Positions 23,470 to 35,000 of a stretch of DNA of 64,000 bases are shown here, in pieces. Position 1 is the first letter of the stretch. Each line of letters opens with the position of its first letter. Source of the stretch: Hippopus hippopus (Eukaryota > Mollusca > Bivalvia > Cardiida > Cardiidae); NCBI GenBank assembly GCA_946811185.2, contig OX328096.1, positions 64,998,845-65,062,844 of the forward strand. The letters are read 5' to 3'. The notes below the pieces were generated by a model, which saw only the letters and a list, made by a program, of their open reading frames with translations, had not been told where the DNA came from and did no database searches. Position numbers and translations under genes: made by a program.

Positions 23470-24575
23470 ACATAAAATGATAACTAGAGGCGCTTGAGCG
23501 CCTGTATCGCTCCACAGGCCTGACATTTCTATAATGGCGAAAGGAAGTTTTTAACAATTATCATTCAATCCTGCATTTTAGCTCACTGAAGAAACAATTT
23601 GGTAGACAACCACCATAGGAACTTACCTGCAAAACAACAATGAAATCCAATGAATAGTTTTAGAGAAGAAATTTTTCAAAGATTTTACTTTATACCATAA
23701 AAGGAAAATGAGTCTCCCATAAAAGCCATGTTTTTTGACAGATCTTTTTTTTTTTTAAGGAATTCTGTAAACCTGTATCTAAGGAACATTCCTGCAAAAT
23801 AATAATGCTATCCAATAGCGGTTTGGGAGGAGAAGATTTTTAAAGGTTTTTTACTTTGGTTGCCATGGCAACCAGAATTCTTCATGGAACACAATTATTT
23901 GAAGGAATTTGAAAGAGGACCACCAAAGGAACATTCCTGTGAAATTTGGTAAAAATCCAGTCAATAGTTTCTGAGGAGAAGTTTTTTTAAAGAAAAAGTT
24001 TACGGACGCACGCACGGACGAACGGACGTACGGACGAACGAACGGACGGACGGACGCTCACCGAAGAAACAATTTGGTAGACAACCACCATAGGAACTTA
24101 CCTGCAAAACAACAATGAAATCCAATGAATAGTTTTAGAGAAGAAATTTTTCTCAGATTTTACTTTATACCATAAAAGGAAAACGAGTCTCCCATAAAAG
24201 CCATGTTTTTTGACAGATCTTTTTTTTTTTAAGGAATTCTGTAAACCTGTATCTAAGGAACATTCCTGCAAAATAATAATGCTATCCAAATAGCGGTTTG
24301 GGAGGAGAAGATTTTTAAAGGTTTTTTACTTTGGTTGCCATGGCAACCAGAATTCTTCATGGAACACAATTATTTGAAGGAATTTGAAAGAGGACCACCA
24401 AAGGAACATTCCTGTGAAATTTGGTAAAAATCCAGTCAATAGTTTCTGAGGAGAAGTTTTTTAAAGAAAAAGTTTACGGACGCACGCACGGACGAACGGA
24501 CGGACGGACGGACGCACGACGGACACAACGCCATGACAATAGCTCTCTGGCCTTCGGCCAGTGGAGCTAAAAACT
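23470..24575. repeat. Dispersed element with a ~480-bp internal tandem duplication
   Basis: It starts AGAGGCGCTTGAGCGCCTGT (hairpin) and ends GGCCTTCGGCCAGTGGAGCT (hairpin), with a CACAACGCCATGACAATAGC segment before the end. The block 23581-24056 is repeated almost base for base at 24056-24534. The differences are a handful of substitutions, a one-base change in a T run, and one A in CTATCCAAATAGC. Both blocks finish in an ACGGACG-type tract. Near-identity suggests a recent duplication. Confidence 0.85.
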
Positions 24576-24599
24576 AATGGCTTATAATCATATTGATTT

Positions 24600-24850
24600 T
24601 TGACCAGGCCTATCAAAAAAATATCTGTGTTTAGGGTTTCCCGACCCTACCTAGAAAATGCTGCCGACCCTAAACTTTTTACACTACGATTGAAAAAAAA
24701 AAAAAAAATACTGTTGGGTGTGACTTCGTCACATGGTCAATGTAAAAGGTTTCTGGAAAAAAAAAAAAGAAATCCCTACCTACCCTACCTACCCAACCTA
24801 CAGCATCTCGGACCGAAACCCTAAACAGAGATATTTTTTGTTAGGCCCCA
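24600..24850. mobile_element. MITE family B, complete copy
   Basis: The left end GGCCTATCAAAAAAATATCT, GTGTTTAGGGTTTC is mirrored by the right end GAAACCCTAAACAGAGATAT, TTTTTGTTAGGCC. At ~240 bp it has long A tracts and a CTACCTACCCTACC-rich right half. There is no coding potential. It lies 260 bp from exon 1 of the NOL12-like gene, within intron 1. Confidence 0.75.
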
Positions 24851-25110
24851 TCAATGTCTCTCCTTTGCAGATTTGTTTGAAACTGTCCATATCTGTTCAA
24901 AATATTTATGTCAATTGTATTGACGTTTTGCTTATAAATGTTATAAAAAGTACTGCAAACGATACGCAAGTTACTATCGATATACTGTTACAAGAATAGA
25001 TACATCCGGAAATACTGTAGCATCCGAAGTACTATGCACTTAAGATAAACCTGTTAATTCGTGAACTTGTATCTGTTAAGGAATGAAGAAAACATTTTAG
25101 AATCATTTAC

Positions 25111-25217
25111 ACTCTGGATTTTTCATCGAATATCAGCACTGACTTAGTCCTTCTATTTTTTGGCGACTGTTTCTTCTTTTTATTACATTTCATTTCAGCT
25201 TTTTCGTCTCTCTCCAT
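25111..25217 (-). CDS. NOL12: NOL12-like host gene, exon 1 with start codon
   Basis: A 107-nt coding segment (35 codons plus 2 nt) starting ATG at 25217, with a GTAAAT donor. It encodes a Lys-rich N terminus (MERDEKAEMKCNKKKK...) and ends VLIFDEKSR. That matches the LVLSFDEEKR motif preceding TGFxKRK in NOL12 proteins as I recall them. The donor phase (2) fits exon 2 exactly. I chose this ATG because an in-frame motif follows and it is the first ATG of the exon. The upstream DNA (25220-25330) is the likely promoter side, but I see no clear core element. An alternative donor two bases earlier (GTGTAA) would break the frame. Confidence 0.8.
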
Positions 25218-26048
25218 GCGGTCGTCGCTAAATACACACCATGATGGATTCGTGACATAATATACACACCATATCATGCAAAATCAAGGCGTGGCTTTAT
25301 AAATTATGGACGACGACTATAATATGAAAAAGGCAAAGCCTCAGTACGAGCGACGTGAATGATTTGTAGAACAAATAGATCTAGAGCGTTCTACATAACA
25401 ATTCAAATGACGAGCTAGATTTTGAAATCATAGGGTTTTGAGGTCGAGTCCCGGCTTTGCCAAAACTAATTTTGAGCTTTGTCAAAAGTAGAATGCATTC
25501 TTCTCTCTTAGATGCATACATGGGAAAGAGGGTGAACGGTCACGGATTATCTTAGCAAAATATAGTTCCCTGACAACTTTGTTAATTTAGGTTCAGAGTC
25601 AAATAACTTTGAAAGATTATTGGTTCACATAATTAAAGGTCGATTAAAGGTCGACTGCATTGTATCCTCCGCTACCCGGGTGCTACTGCAGGACATCTGT
25701 TCATTCTCGGACATGATTCACATTTTGATCTCTCCATCTCTGGAGATTTATGATGTTTTGTCGCAGTGCGTTCTGTTTATTTTTTCGATTATGATTTTTA
25801 CAGGAATCAGCCAGTAGATTGGGAAGATCCGTATTTGTAACCATCCACATTTTAAAAGCTGTATAGATCTAGATCTATATGAATAATGTTGAAATCAACG
25901 TCAGACATCATACAAACACAGGATTTTGCATGGACTGTATGCACTCGGCTTGTTTTGTTTGAATTTCTCGATAAAAGACCAATAAGTGTCTAAATGCTTT
26001 ATCAACGAAAAAATTGATTATGTGTTCAAAGATGAGAGACAGAATTTG
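25218..26048. other. Upstream flank of the NOL12-like gene
   Basis: Spacer between the NOL12-like start codon and the 3' end of the LINE. Near 25430-25470 GAGGTCGAGTCCCGGC resembles a tRNA box B, possibly a SINE remnant. It holds no supported gene. Confidence 0.4.
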
Positions 26049-26649
26049 TTTTTTTTTCATTAAACGTATTTTATTCTACAGAAATACAGTATACATGTAC
26101 ATGAACAATACAAATACATTAAATTGACAAAAATAATCCTGCAGAAATGGATCGGAACGGAAGCAAAGCCGATATAGAGTTCCTCTCCAATTTCCGGTTA
26201 TTGCACGTATAAAGTACGATATTTTAAGGTTAAGAAAAAAGAACAGTGAAAAAAGGAAAAATATGGGGGAAAGTAGGGGGTGTGCAAATAGGTGTGGAGT
26301 GTTAGACCTGATGGTGAAGATTTCATCTATAAGAGACCATATATAGAGACAATAAAAGCATTACAGCCTGACTGTCACTACTACGTAAGTGTTTACTATT
26401 ACAGTTTATAAAGACGAAAATAAGAATGCTACACTACGAGTATCCTCTGCCAGTTCCTGCAGCAGAATATTCTATTGTCCCTTAGAAACAAAACAAGACA
26501 AAGAAACAAAGAAACAACGTACTAAAGAGCAAATCTTCCACTTGTACGGATATAAGTATGCACTGCTGCAACTATTCTTTCATTATCATGCAGGCTAAGA
26601 CTCATCTCCATATAAGATGATTCGAAGGGAGACTCTTACTATCTCATTA

Positions 26650-28927
26650 ATATTAGAGTTTAAATGATTTCTTAATTCATTATAAATTGGACATTTTAGA
26701 AAATAGTGTTAAGTTGATTCAACTGAGCCGCATCTACAGAGTGGCGATTGTACTAAAAATTTCAAGTATAGGTGATGATTAAGACAACTACACCTGTTAC
26801 GCAATCTAGCATGGATAATCTGAATTTTTCTTTCGCCGAAGAAATACAGTGGTCTTGGAGCGGGTTTGTCAAGGTTTAAATGATATTTAAAAGATGTCAG
26901 TGATTATGCGTTCTTAATCTCATCCGGTAGGGAATTCCAATCATTAATTACAGACGGTAGAAATGAATTGTTATACAAGCTAGTTCTGCAAGCAATGGTT
27001 CTCATATTATTAGGTCTACGCAGATTATAAGTTGTTGAATTACCAATCGTTGGAAGGACGAGAACATTAAGATAATTTGGAGAGAGTCCATTTACCATTT
27101 TGTAGAAGTGAATCAACTTATGTTTTCGCCTTCTTTCGCTAAAGTTTCACAACCAGATTCCTGAATAAGATCAGCAATAGCAACGAGTTTAGTACAGCCT
27201 GTAACTATACGTGCAGCTTCATTTTGAACTTTGTCTAGCTGATCCTTTAACCCCTGCGAAAGATTGTCCCATATGACATCACCGTACTCCAAAATAGGCC
27301 TTATAAATGAAAAGTAAATGGTCTGAAGTGACAGTCGGTGGAGTCGTATTTTCAGATGCCGCATAACCCCAATTCTTTTCCATGCTTTTTCAATTGATTT
27401 ATTAATATGGATGTCCCAAGATCCGTCGTTAGAAAAACTAGTGTTTGTGACTTGTAACTGATGGAATTTCAATATTTGACATAAAGAGACTTGGATGATC
27501 TGGCTTAATACGTTTGCGGGATATAACCAGCGACTCAGACTTTGCAGGGTTGAACTTGACCAGCCACTTTTGTGCCCATTCTGTAATTTTATCGATGTCA
27601 GATTGTAAAATACTTCCTACATCAGCCGGATCGCCTACAGTCATTGATAAGCTTGTGTCATCTGCAAAAAGATTGATATTTGCCTGAATATCATCAACTA
27701 TGTCATTTATATAAATTAGAAATAGTAAAGGTCCTAGAATGGATCCTTGAGGGACACCGGCCTGCACATGACACAAGGATGAAACTCCCCCTAGTAAGAT
27801 AACTCTCTGGAAACGATTCGAAAGATAATTAGAAAACCACGATAATAGTTTACCATGGATCCCGGCCCGATACAACTTAAAAAGTAAGCCTTTATGCCAA
27901 ACTTTGTCAAACGCTTTACTTATGTCAAAAAACACAGCTCCAAATTCTAGCCCGTTGTCAAAAGCTTTGCATATTTCATTATAAAACCAGTTACTTGATT
28001 AACTGTAGAGTCACCGGGCATGAAATCGGACTGGAAGGGTGTAAAATAATTGATGTCTTTCAGATGGTTATAAACATGCTTGAATATAATGTGTTCGAAT
28101 ACTTTTTCGATACTATTCAATAAAGAAACGGGTCTGTAGTTTGATGGAAGAGAAGGGTCACCGGATTTAAATATTGGACATACATTGGATATTTTCCATG
28201 AAGATGGAACTGTATAAGTATTTAATGAGTAATTGAACAAATCGCATAAATGAGGTGCAATCTGTCCAGCTACTTCAATAAGAATCCTGTTATTAATACC
28301 GTCAGGCTCTAAAGCTTTCCCAAGTCTCAGTGATTTCAAAACATCCAGTACCTCGAACGGCATAATATTAATTGTATCTAAAGAAGTTTGAGTCAGTGGG
28401 TAATTTGCTTCTGGAAGAGTACTTAAAGAATCATCTGTACGTGATTGATTTGCAAAATAAGATTTTAGTACATTAGCTTTCTCATTGTCGTCAATTAGCA
28501 TTGAATCGCAAGAAAAATAAAAGAGAGGAGGGATTGACGATGAAGAACTTGAAGACATAAGTGACTTTAAAGTTTTCCACCAATCACGTGGAGATAGTGT
28601 ACCAGATTTTAATTTTGAGGATAAGAGATCGTAGTAATTTTCTTTGGTTTGTCGAATTGGTGATATTACTTCATTTCTAACGGATTTGAATTTTGTCCAG
28701 TGACTAGCTTTATTTGATGCCTTAGCTTTTTTATACGATCTCTTACGATAGCGAATTTTCCTTTTAATAAAACAGGTCATCCATGGTGGTTCCTGGGGGG
28801 TTAATCCTGACAGTTTTGCTTGGAATAAACATACGAGTTTTATCCGTGATGACACTTGCAAGATTTTCAGCATATATGTCAATATTATCATTGTGTATAG
28901 GCCTAGAGTGCCAATCGAAATTAGCAA
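26650..28927 (-). pseudogene. LINE reverse transcriptase and C-terminal domain, broken
   Basis: RT blocks are recognisable on the minus strand: the finger segment with VCPIFKSGDPSLPSNYRPVS (about 28100-28200), the ISKAFDKVWH block carrying the first catalytic aspartate (about 27900), GVPQGSILGP (about 27750), and the catalytic LFADD box (about 27660). The C terminus (26650-27116) holds a CxCG...H...C type zinc-knuckle stretch. Frameshifts separate the finger, palm and C-terminal parts, and in-frame stops occur near 26902 and 26720. A longer C run near 28797 shifts the frame at the start of this section. It cannot encode an active protein. It helps only to define the element. Confidence 0.85.
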
Positions 28928-28936
28928 GACAGCCTC

Positions 28937-29785
28937 TTAACTGGTTATAATCGCCTTGATCGTATTTCCAAATCGTTGAATAGTTTTTAACCTAGGTTTA
29001 AAGAAATTAAATACACCAAAGACAGGACAGTGATAACGCACTGAAAGACCAAGACAAGGCTCGCCAACGCCAGTTGTTAGAACTGAGTTTTTATTTGTAA
29101 CAAAAAGAAGGTCAATGGTAGACATGGAATTTTCGGTGAAATGTGTTGGTTCGTCAATACATTGAACTAAATTAAACTGATTACATAAAGCTTCGACTTT
29201 ACGAAATTGATTTTCGTTCATAGTATTCAGATTAAAATCACCAGTAATTATAACATCAGCAATATTAGAATTTATAGCAAGATCTATAGAATCTTCAATA
29301 AGTGAAGTATAGGTCGAGTCAGAGTTCGGTGGTCTATAAAATACACGATACAAAATGTTCCTATTATTAGTGGACTTGATTTGTATCCAAATACACTCAA
29401 GTCCACCAATTTCGAGATAATTTCTACGTGTGTAAGACAAATTATTTTTTACATATAAAATTACACCACCGTATCGGTCGTGAGCTCTATCTTTTCGTTC
29501 TGGTGGATGGAAGGAAGGGAAAAGCAGCTCGTCTGAGGATAAACTATCATGTAGCCAAGTCTCAGAAAATGAGACAACATCAAAAAAGGAAAACTCCGCA
29601 ATTAAAGTATCAAGCTTATTAGCTATACTTTGGACATTATAATGGACGGTAGAGAGATGATTGGGAAGATTAAGAAAATTGTACAAATCTGTACTCGACA
29701 AACTATCTGAAGACTCACTAGGTTGCGGACCAGGATTTGGATGGACATCGCCTGCTCACAGTATCAAAAGATGAGTCACTACCAT
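28937..29785 (-). pseudogene. LINE APE endonuclease with 2A-like leader, broken
   Basis: The intact part (28937-29701) has the endonuclease landmarks: HYNVQSI near the N terminus, SETW with the metal-binding glutamate, YRPP, ITGDFN with the catalytic Asp-Asn pair, and the STIDLLFV block. The final SDH block is degenerate (RYHCPVF). The frame extends upstream to an ATG at 29785: a short hydrophobic leader, a stop at 29756-29758, then GDVHPNPGP at 29726-29752. That motif resembles the 2A recoding motif, DxExNPGP in its canonical form. A frameshift ends the domain near 28970. Confidence 0.8.
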
Positions 29786-31135
29786 CAAAGGCAACAAGCT
29801 GTAAATGGTAAACTGAAATACCGATCTACCAAATTGTACGTTCTCTTCACAGCGTTTACCTGTCAATAGTCGTTTTTTAGTGCGATGTAAAATCTGTTTG
29901 GTCAGAGATAACGATTGCTAATATTCATTAGGATTGAATATGAATATATCATACTGCTTAGGACTGAAAGAAGAACGAACAGTGTAACAGTCAGATGAAA
30001 ATGAAGATGTGGACAATATTTTGGGTGGCTACAAAGATACCTTAAAATTCTACAGTTCATGTTACCGCACATAGTAAGTACAGGAACAACATGTAGCGAC
30101 CCAACACATGTCCAAATCTATGTTCTTTACGATGTGCAACAGTTATGTTGTGAGTAAAATCAAACAGAATCATTAGACACTCCACACCATCTAGACAAAG
30201 AAGTGAAAACATAAAAAAAATGAAAAATGAAAACTTTAGAGACAGAATTGAAGAAAATTCCCAGACACTTTTGTTCAGATTGAGACAGCTCTACCTACAT
30301 ATGCACCGTGTATCATTGACTCCGGAACTTGGTACCAGCTGAAGCGGTGACAAGCAAACACTGGCCATGTCCAGGGTAAGAAAATTCTTTATTTTGAGGC
30401 TCTGTCGCGGTATTATGCATCAATGAGAATGCCAGCATTTACGGAACATATTTAAGTTTGAAATGCACAACCAGAAATTCTGTGAAAATAATTTTAATGT
30501 CACTTTTTATTGTAAAATGAGCTGCCTGGTACTGCCTAAAATATATGTCATCGTCAAAACCCACCTGTTATTTTACAAACGAATGTAACAAATTTCAATC
30601 CATGTTTATCCATATACATTCCGGTCACTGCTGCATATATGTAATCAATAGTTTTGTCCAAACAATAATGGATCTCGATAAAAACATGATAAAACTCGGA
30701 AGGCTTGAGTACGGCAACTTGCGACAATGTAAAAAAATACGGGACGGCGTCTTGCTAGCTAACTGTACGGCGATTTATTTTGAAAAGAATAAAATTTAAC
30801 GCTGTAGCGCGAAAGGGTATTATTACTAATTAGTATCACGTTCACAATTGCCACCATATTTAAAAGATAATTTATTTGTTGGAGTATGGTGCTATGGAAA
30901 GAAAAAAGCACACGGTTCGACTGTCCCATGCCTTACCAATACCCTTACTGCTGCGATTCATGGTGGTCCTTTTCTAATGTAACCGTAATTTTTTTGCCTT
31001 TCCATGACGTCAGAATGCTGAATAATTATGTTATTCGTCCTGATTAATCCATTCCCACACAATCCCGACTTTTATTATATAGATCTACCTATAAATTATC
31101 CGAGTAAAGTACGGGCGTTATCTAACTTTACAATA
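29786..31135. other. Spacer between LINE and Polinton
   Basis: AT-rich DNA without a supported gene. Two things stand out. A 36-bp stretch at 30304-30340 (CACCGTGTATCATTGACTCC...) recurs in inverse orientation at 50425-50460. At 31053-31073 CCCACACAATCCCGACTTTT matches the left end of MITE family A. Confidence 0.5.
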
Positions 31136-31141
31136 CAATTC
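31136..31141. repeat. Left target-site duplication of the Polinton
   Basis: CAATTC directly abuts the left terminal repeat. The sequence abutting the right end is CAACTC, so five of six bases agree. Six base pairs is the normal Polinton target duplication. The mismatch is most simply a later mutation. Confidence 0.75.
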
Positions 31142-32022
31142 AGTAGATAAAAAGTGAGAGAGCTGACTCACCACAATTTCCAACCACAAAATTTTTCCGG
31201 GGGAGACCACAATTTCAACCACCCAATCACAAATTCGACCCACCACAATTTCGACCATCCAACCACAAATTCGACCCAGCACAATTTCGTCCACCCAACC
31301 ACAAATTCGACCCACCACAATTTCGACCACCCAACCACAAATTGGACCCACCACAAGTTCTCCCACCCAACCACAAATTTGGCCCACCACACCACCCAAC
31401 CACAAATTTTTCGGCGCGTGAAAAAATCTCGCGCCCCCATAGCGTCCCGAAAAAATCTCCCGAAATCGAATTTTCCCTTGCCAGGGGCGGCTTCGCCATC
31501 CCATCCCACCCCACCCCACTCGACTCGAGCCCAGCTCAGCCCAGCCCACCCCACTCAACTCCAGCCCAGCCCAGCCCAGCCCACCCTACCCCACTCGACT
31601 CCAGCCCAGCTCAGCCCACCCCACCCCACCCCACTCGACTCCACCCCACCCCACTCGACCCCACCCCACTCGACTCCACCCCACCCCACTCGACCCCAGC
31701 CCAGCCTACCCCACCCCACTCGACTCCAGCCCAGCCCAGCCCAGCCCAGCCCAGCCCATCCCCCATCGCATACCCCCCTCCCCGAGTTTTCCCTTGCCGG
31801 GTGCGGCTTCGCCTGCCCCAGAGTTTTCCCTTGCCGGGGGCGGCTTTGCCCGCCCCCACGAAAGGCAAGCCCATCGCGCCCCTCACCTACTCACCCCCGC
31901 GTCAAACCGTGCGAGTCGCGTCATCTAGCCCGAGCGAAATTCGTTCATGTCCCCAAGCTAACGTATCGATTTTGTTTTCGAGGATATAGCGTTTATCGTC
32001 GTTTCCGCTTAAGGCGATTTTA
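31142..32022. repeat. Left terminal inverted repeat (881 bp)
   Basis: It pairs with 47698-48572. From the outside in it has four parts. The first is a unique 19-bp tip. Next comes an array of CCACCCAACCACAAATTCGA-type units (about 31200-31400). A C-rich array follows, of CCCCACTCGACTCCAGCCCA units (about 31500-31770), with copies of TTTTCCCTTGCCGGGGGCGG around it. The innermost ~120 bp are the 3' end of polB. Long Pro/Thr/His-rich frames cross it on both strands, but they are products of the repeats. The two TIRs differ by repeat copy number and a few percent of substitutions. Confidence 0.9.
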
Positions 32023-35000
32023 TTAACCTCTTCGGTATACAACTCGTGATTACGACTCCTAATAACTACCATTTTCCTTAATTGCGTCTTATTTTCGAAC
32101 AAACACTCTTTATAATGTTCGTGTTTAATGAACGCTTTTACTACGTGCCTCGTAATTCCCTTACATTTCTTATTCTCCTCCTCATCATCGCACATTTTAT
32201 AAGAATATAGTTTAGACCTGAGGCCCACAAACTCCTCGATAATCTTACCGCTCGTCTCTTCTTTAAACATACCCACGACTGTCTTATTCAATCGCAAGGG
32301 AATACCGGAAGGATGATCGGACGGATATTCGCTCGTATCAAACCAATCCTTAACGTCGTCGCTAATATCTTTATAAAAATCTTTCGTTTCTATTTCGTAC
32401 ATTAAGCTATCCGTATCGGTGAAAAGAAGTTTAGCTTTTTCGGCGTATTTATCTTTAATATAATTATAATGAAACTTATACATCAATATCTTACTTAAAT
32501 CTAAAATACACATCCCAACGTAAATGGGCTTATTAAAATATAAACGCGGTTTTTTTCATTTGAATCATACATAAATTTTCATCGAGGACTTTTATATCGT
32601 AATAGTTCGGTTTAGCGGCTAATTTTTCCCCCTTTTCCCTGGTACTAACTAATCTTACATCTACTCTATTCCCAATATTTTCCATAGTCTTACCGAATAC
32701 GGAATTGTTCATGAGTTTAAAGAAATCCTTTTCAAACGCGGATTTAGCTTTCACTCTTAGGTTAGTATTTTTATCGATATAAGGTTTTAACCATTCGCTC
32801 TCATCAAAAGTTAACCCCCTATGAATCTTTTTAAGCTTTAGACCCAAACTCAAATACAACTTTAAATTTTCGCAATTTGGTACATATTTATGTTTATCGT
32901 ATAAATTAGGTATAAGTTTTTCGACTTTATCGGCCATTAATCTTTCGGGAGCTAATGGGAAATCGTTATGCCAGTCCTGTAATTCTTAAGGATATTCCAA
33001 ATCGACCTCCAATATACAAGGTTGACTTCGCCAATTTTCTAAATCGTCCATCCATTTAAAATTACCCGTAGGAAGTTTTTGAATCATCCCCCAACCGTAG
33101 AGATTATTCGCGTCCAAATAAGTAATAAATCTCGAGGGTTCTTTTGGATCGTATTTTTCGCCCATATAACTATTATTCGCTTTCGCGTATCGTTTAAAAA
33201 TAGTCGAGACGCCTCCTCTTATTCCGTTTTCGATAAATAAAATCATGTCGGGGTCGGATAATAATTCTAATTTTACCTTGGTAGTTTTTAACATCGCCTC
33301 CCAAGCTAATCCGGGCGCCGTATAAAACCAAGACGGGTCTAGTCCGTAATTATCAAAGCAAACGTTCCTGAAATTTTCGAAAACATCCGCCAACAGTAAA
33401 ACGTCGACCTTATTATATAAGTCATGATAATTTTTAAAAGTTTTCATCTCGAACGTTTTCCATACATTTAACACGTGTCGATAATCCTTCTTATCAATTC
33501 CGCTATATTTAAGCTTCGAGTAAAATTTTCTTCGCGCGGGTAATTTCGTTTCTTCTAATTTACTGAGGCTATCGAACCATTCGTATGGGAATATACCCTT
33601 TTGAGAGACCAATTCGAGCTTTTCCCCCTCGAAATATTTCGCGAGATTAATCTTGTCCTCCTTAGCTAGAGCCCTAGCTAATTCGTCTAAACTTTTACCT
33701 AGAAATTTTAAACTATCGAGGAATCTAATCTCATGCGTTCTAGTTTTCTCCGTCTCGCATTCTATCGGCACCTTTTTAGACACGCTTATGTACGTTTCCT
33801 TGTTCGAAGGTATACAACTCGTCTCACCCGGTGTACTCATTAAATCTTTTATAAATAAATGAGCGTCGTACCTACTATAATTATGAAAAAATACGGGAGT
33901 AAAAGTAGGTCTTCTATATTTTAAATTACACAAATTGTGCGCGGCTCCCCTAAATCTCCCGGTATAATGGCAATGGTCTCTCACCTTTCTCGTCTGAGAA
34001 GACATAGAATAAAATTGCTCCCCGCATATCCAACAATCTCTCGCTCCGTAAAACTTTCTTTTATCCTCGGCTCTAAAAATAATTTCCCTCTCGGGTATAC
34101 TATCTATTTTTCTTATAACTTTTTCTAGTGTATTTACGAATTTCTTAGACGCGTTTTCGCCGGAATATCGGAAAATTTTCGAAGGGAAGACATCTTCGTA
34201 AAGCGATTTAACGAAAAAACAATACCCCGAGATTTTATGCGCGTTAATTACTTTCGTACTGTTCCCCCTCTTTTCGTATTTCTTTTCTAACGTAGACTCC
34301 ATATCCGCGTAAATCGTAAATGGATGTCTCTGTTGTTTATAGAAATTCTTAAAAGATATCTCGGTACCCTTTTCGGGTAAGTCTATTCTACAGGCGTCTT
34401 TTTCGCCGCAATACTCTAAATGTTTAATTAAAGTTTCTTCTATCGTGAAATGATTTAAACTTTCGCAAATATAAGTTTTACCGTTATGATCGGATATTTG
34501 TTTAGATAACAATTTACTCATGTCTTTAATTAAACAATAATGCTTTTTACCATCCTTCTCAAGAAGTAAAAGATTAACGTGATGTTCTCTTTTATAAACT
34601 TCTTTACTTATACTAAGCGGGTAGACACCATCGGAACGGTTATACGCGTGTATCGATACTGATATCGAAGGATTTTGTTTCTCAAATTTATTTCTATCTT
34701 GAATGGAAACGGGGTAATTAATCCCTTCCATATTGAATGAGTTTAACGAGGGTATTAGTCTTTCGATTCTTTCGGGATTACGATCCGTCGGGTTCAAAGC
34801 TATAAGAATACAATACGCGAAACACATATCATCGTTTTTATTTTTCGGATTAATAACGCTTTTTGTTTTCGCTATCTTAGGAGGAGTTGGGAACCAAGAA
34901 TTACCCTTTATCGGGTTAAACGATACCGTGTATAATCTTAAATCGATTACGTAAATGACTCTCCAATAATCCGCTTGCATTTCCTTATTCGCTATATTAA

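Larger units (their letters stand above)
26049..29785 (-). mobile_element. APE-type non-LTR retrotransposon (LINE), decayed
   Basis: The minus strand carries, in order, an APE-like endonuclease, a reverse transcriptase and a C-terminal cysteine/histidine region. A T run at 26049-26057 reads as a short poly(A) tail at the 3' end. The RT and C-terminal layout resemble the Jockey/CR1/Rex-type superclass, and I cannot name the clade with certainty. The reading frame is interrupted many times. The 5' end beyond 29785 is not clear. No target duplication was found. Confidence 0.85.

Noticed and set aside
31154..32026. A 290-codon frame rich in His, Asn, Pro and Thr at the left end, with a 287-codon partner at the right end
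   Set aside because: Both lie wholly in the TIRs and follow the tandem units. Open frames occur in several phases and on both strands, so they come from repeat structure.
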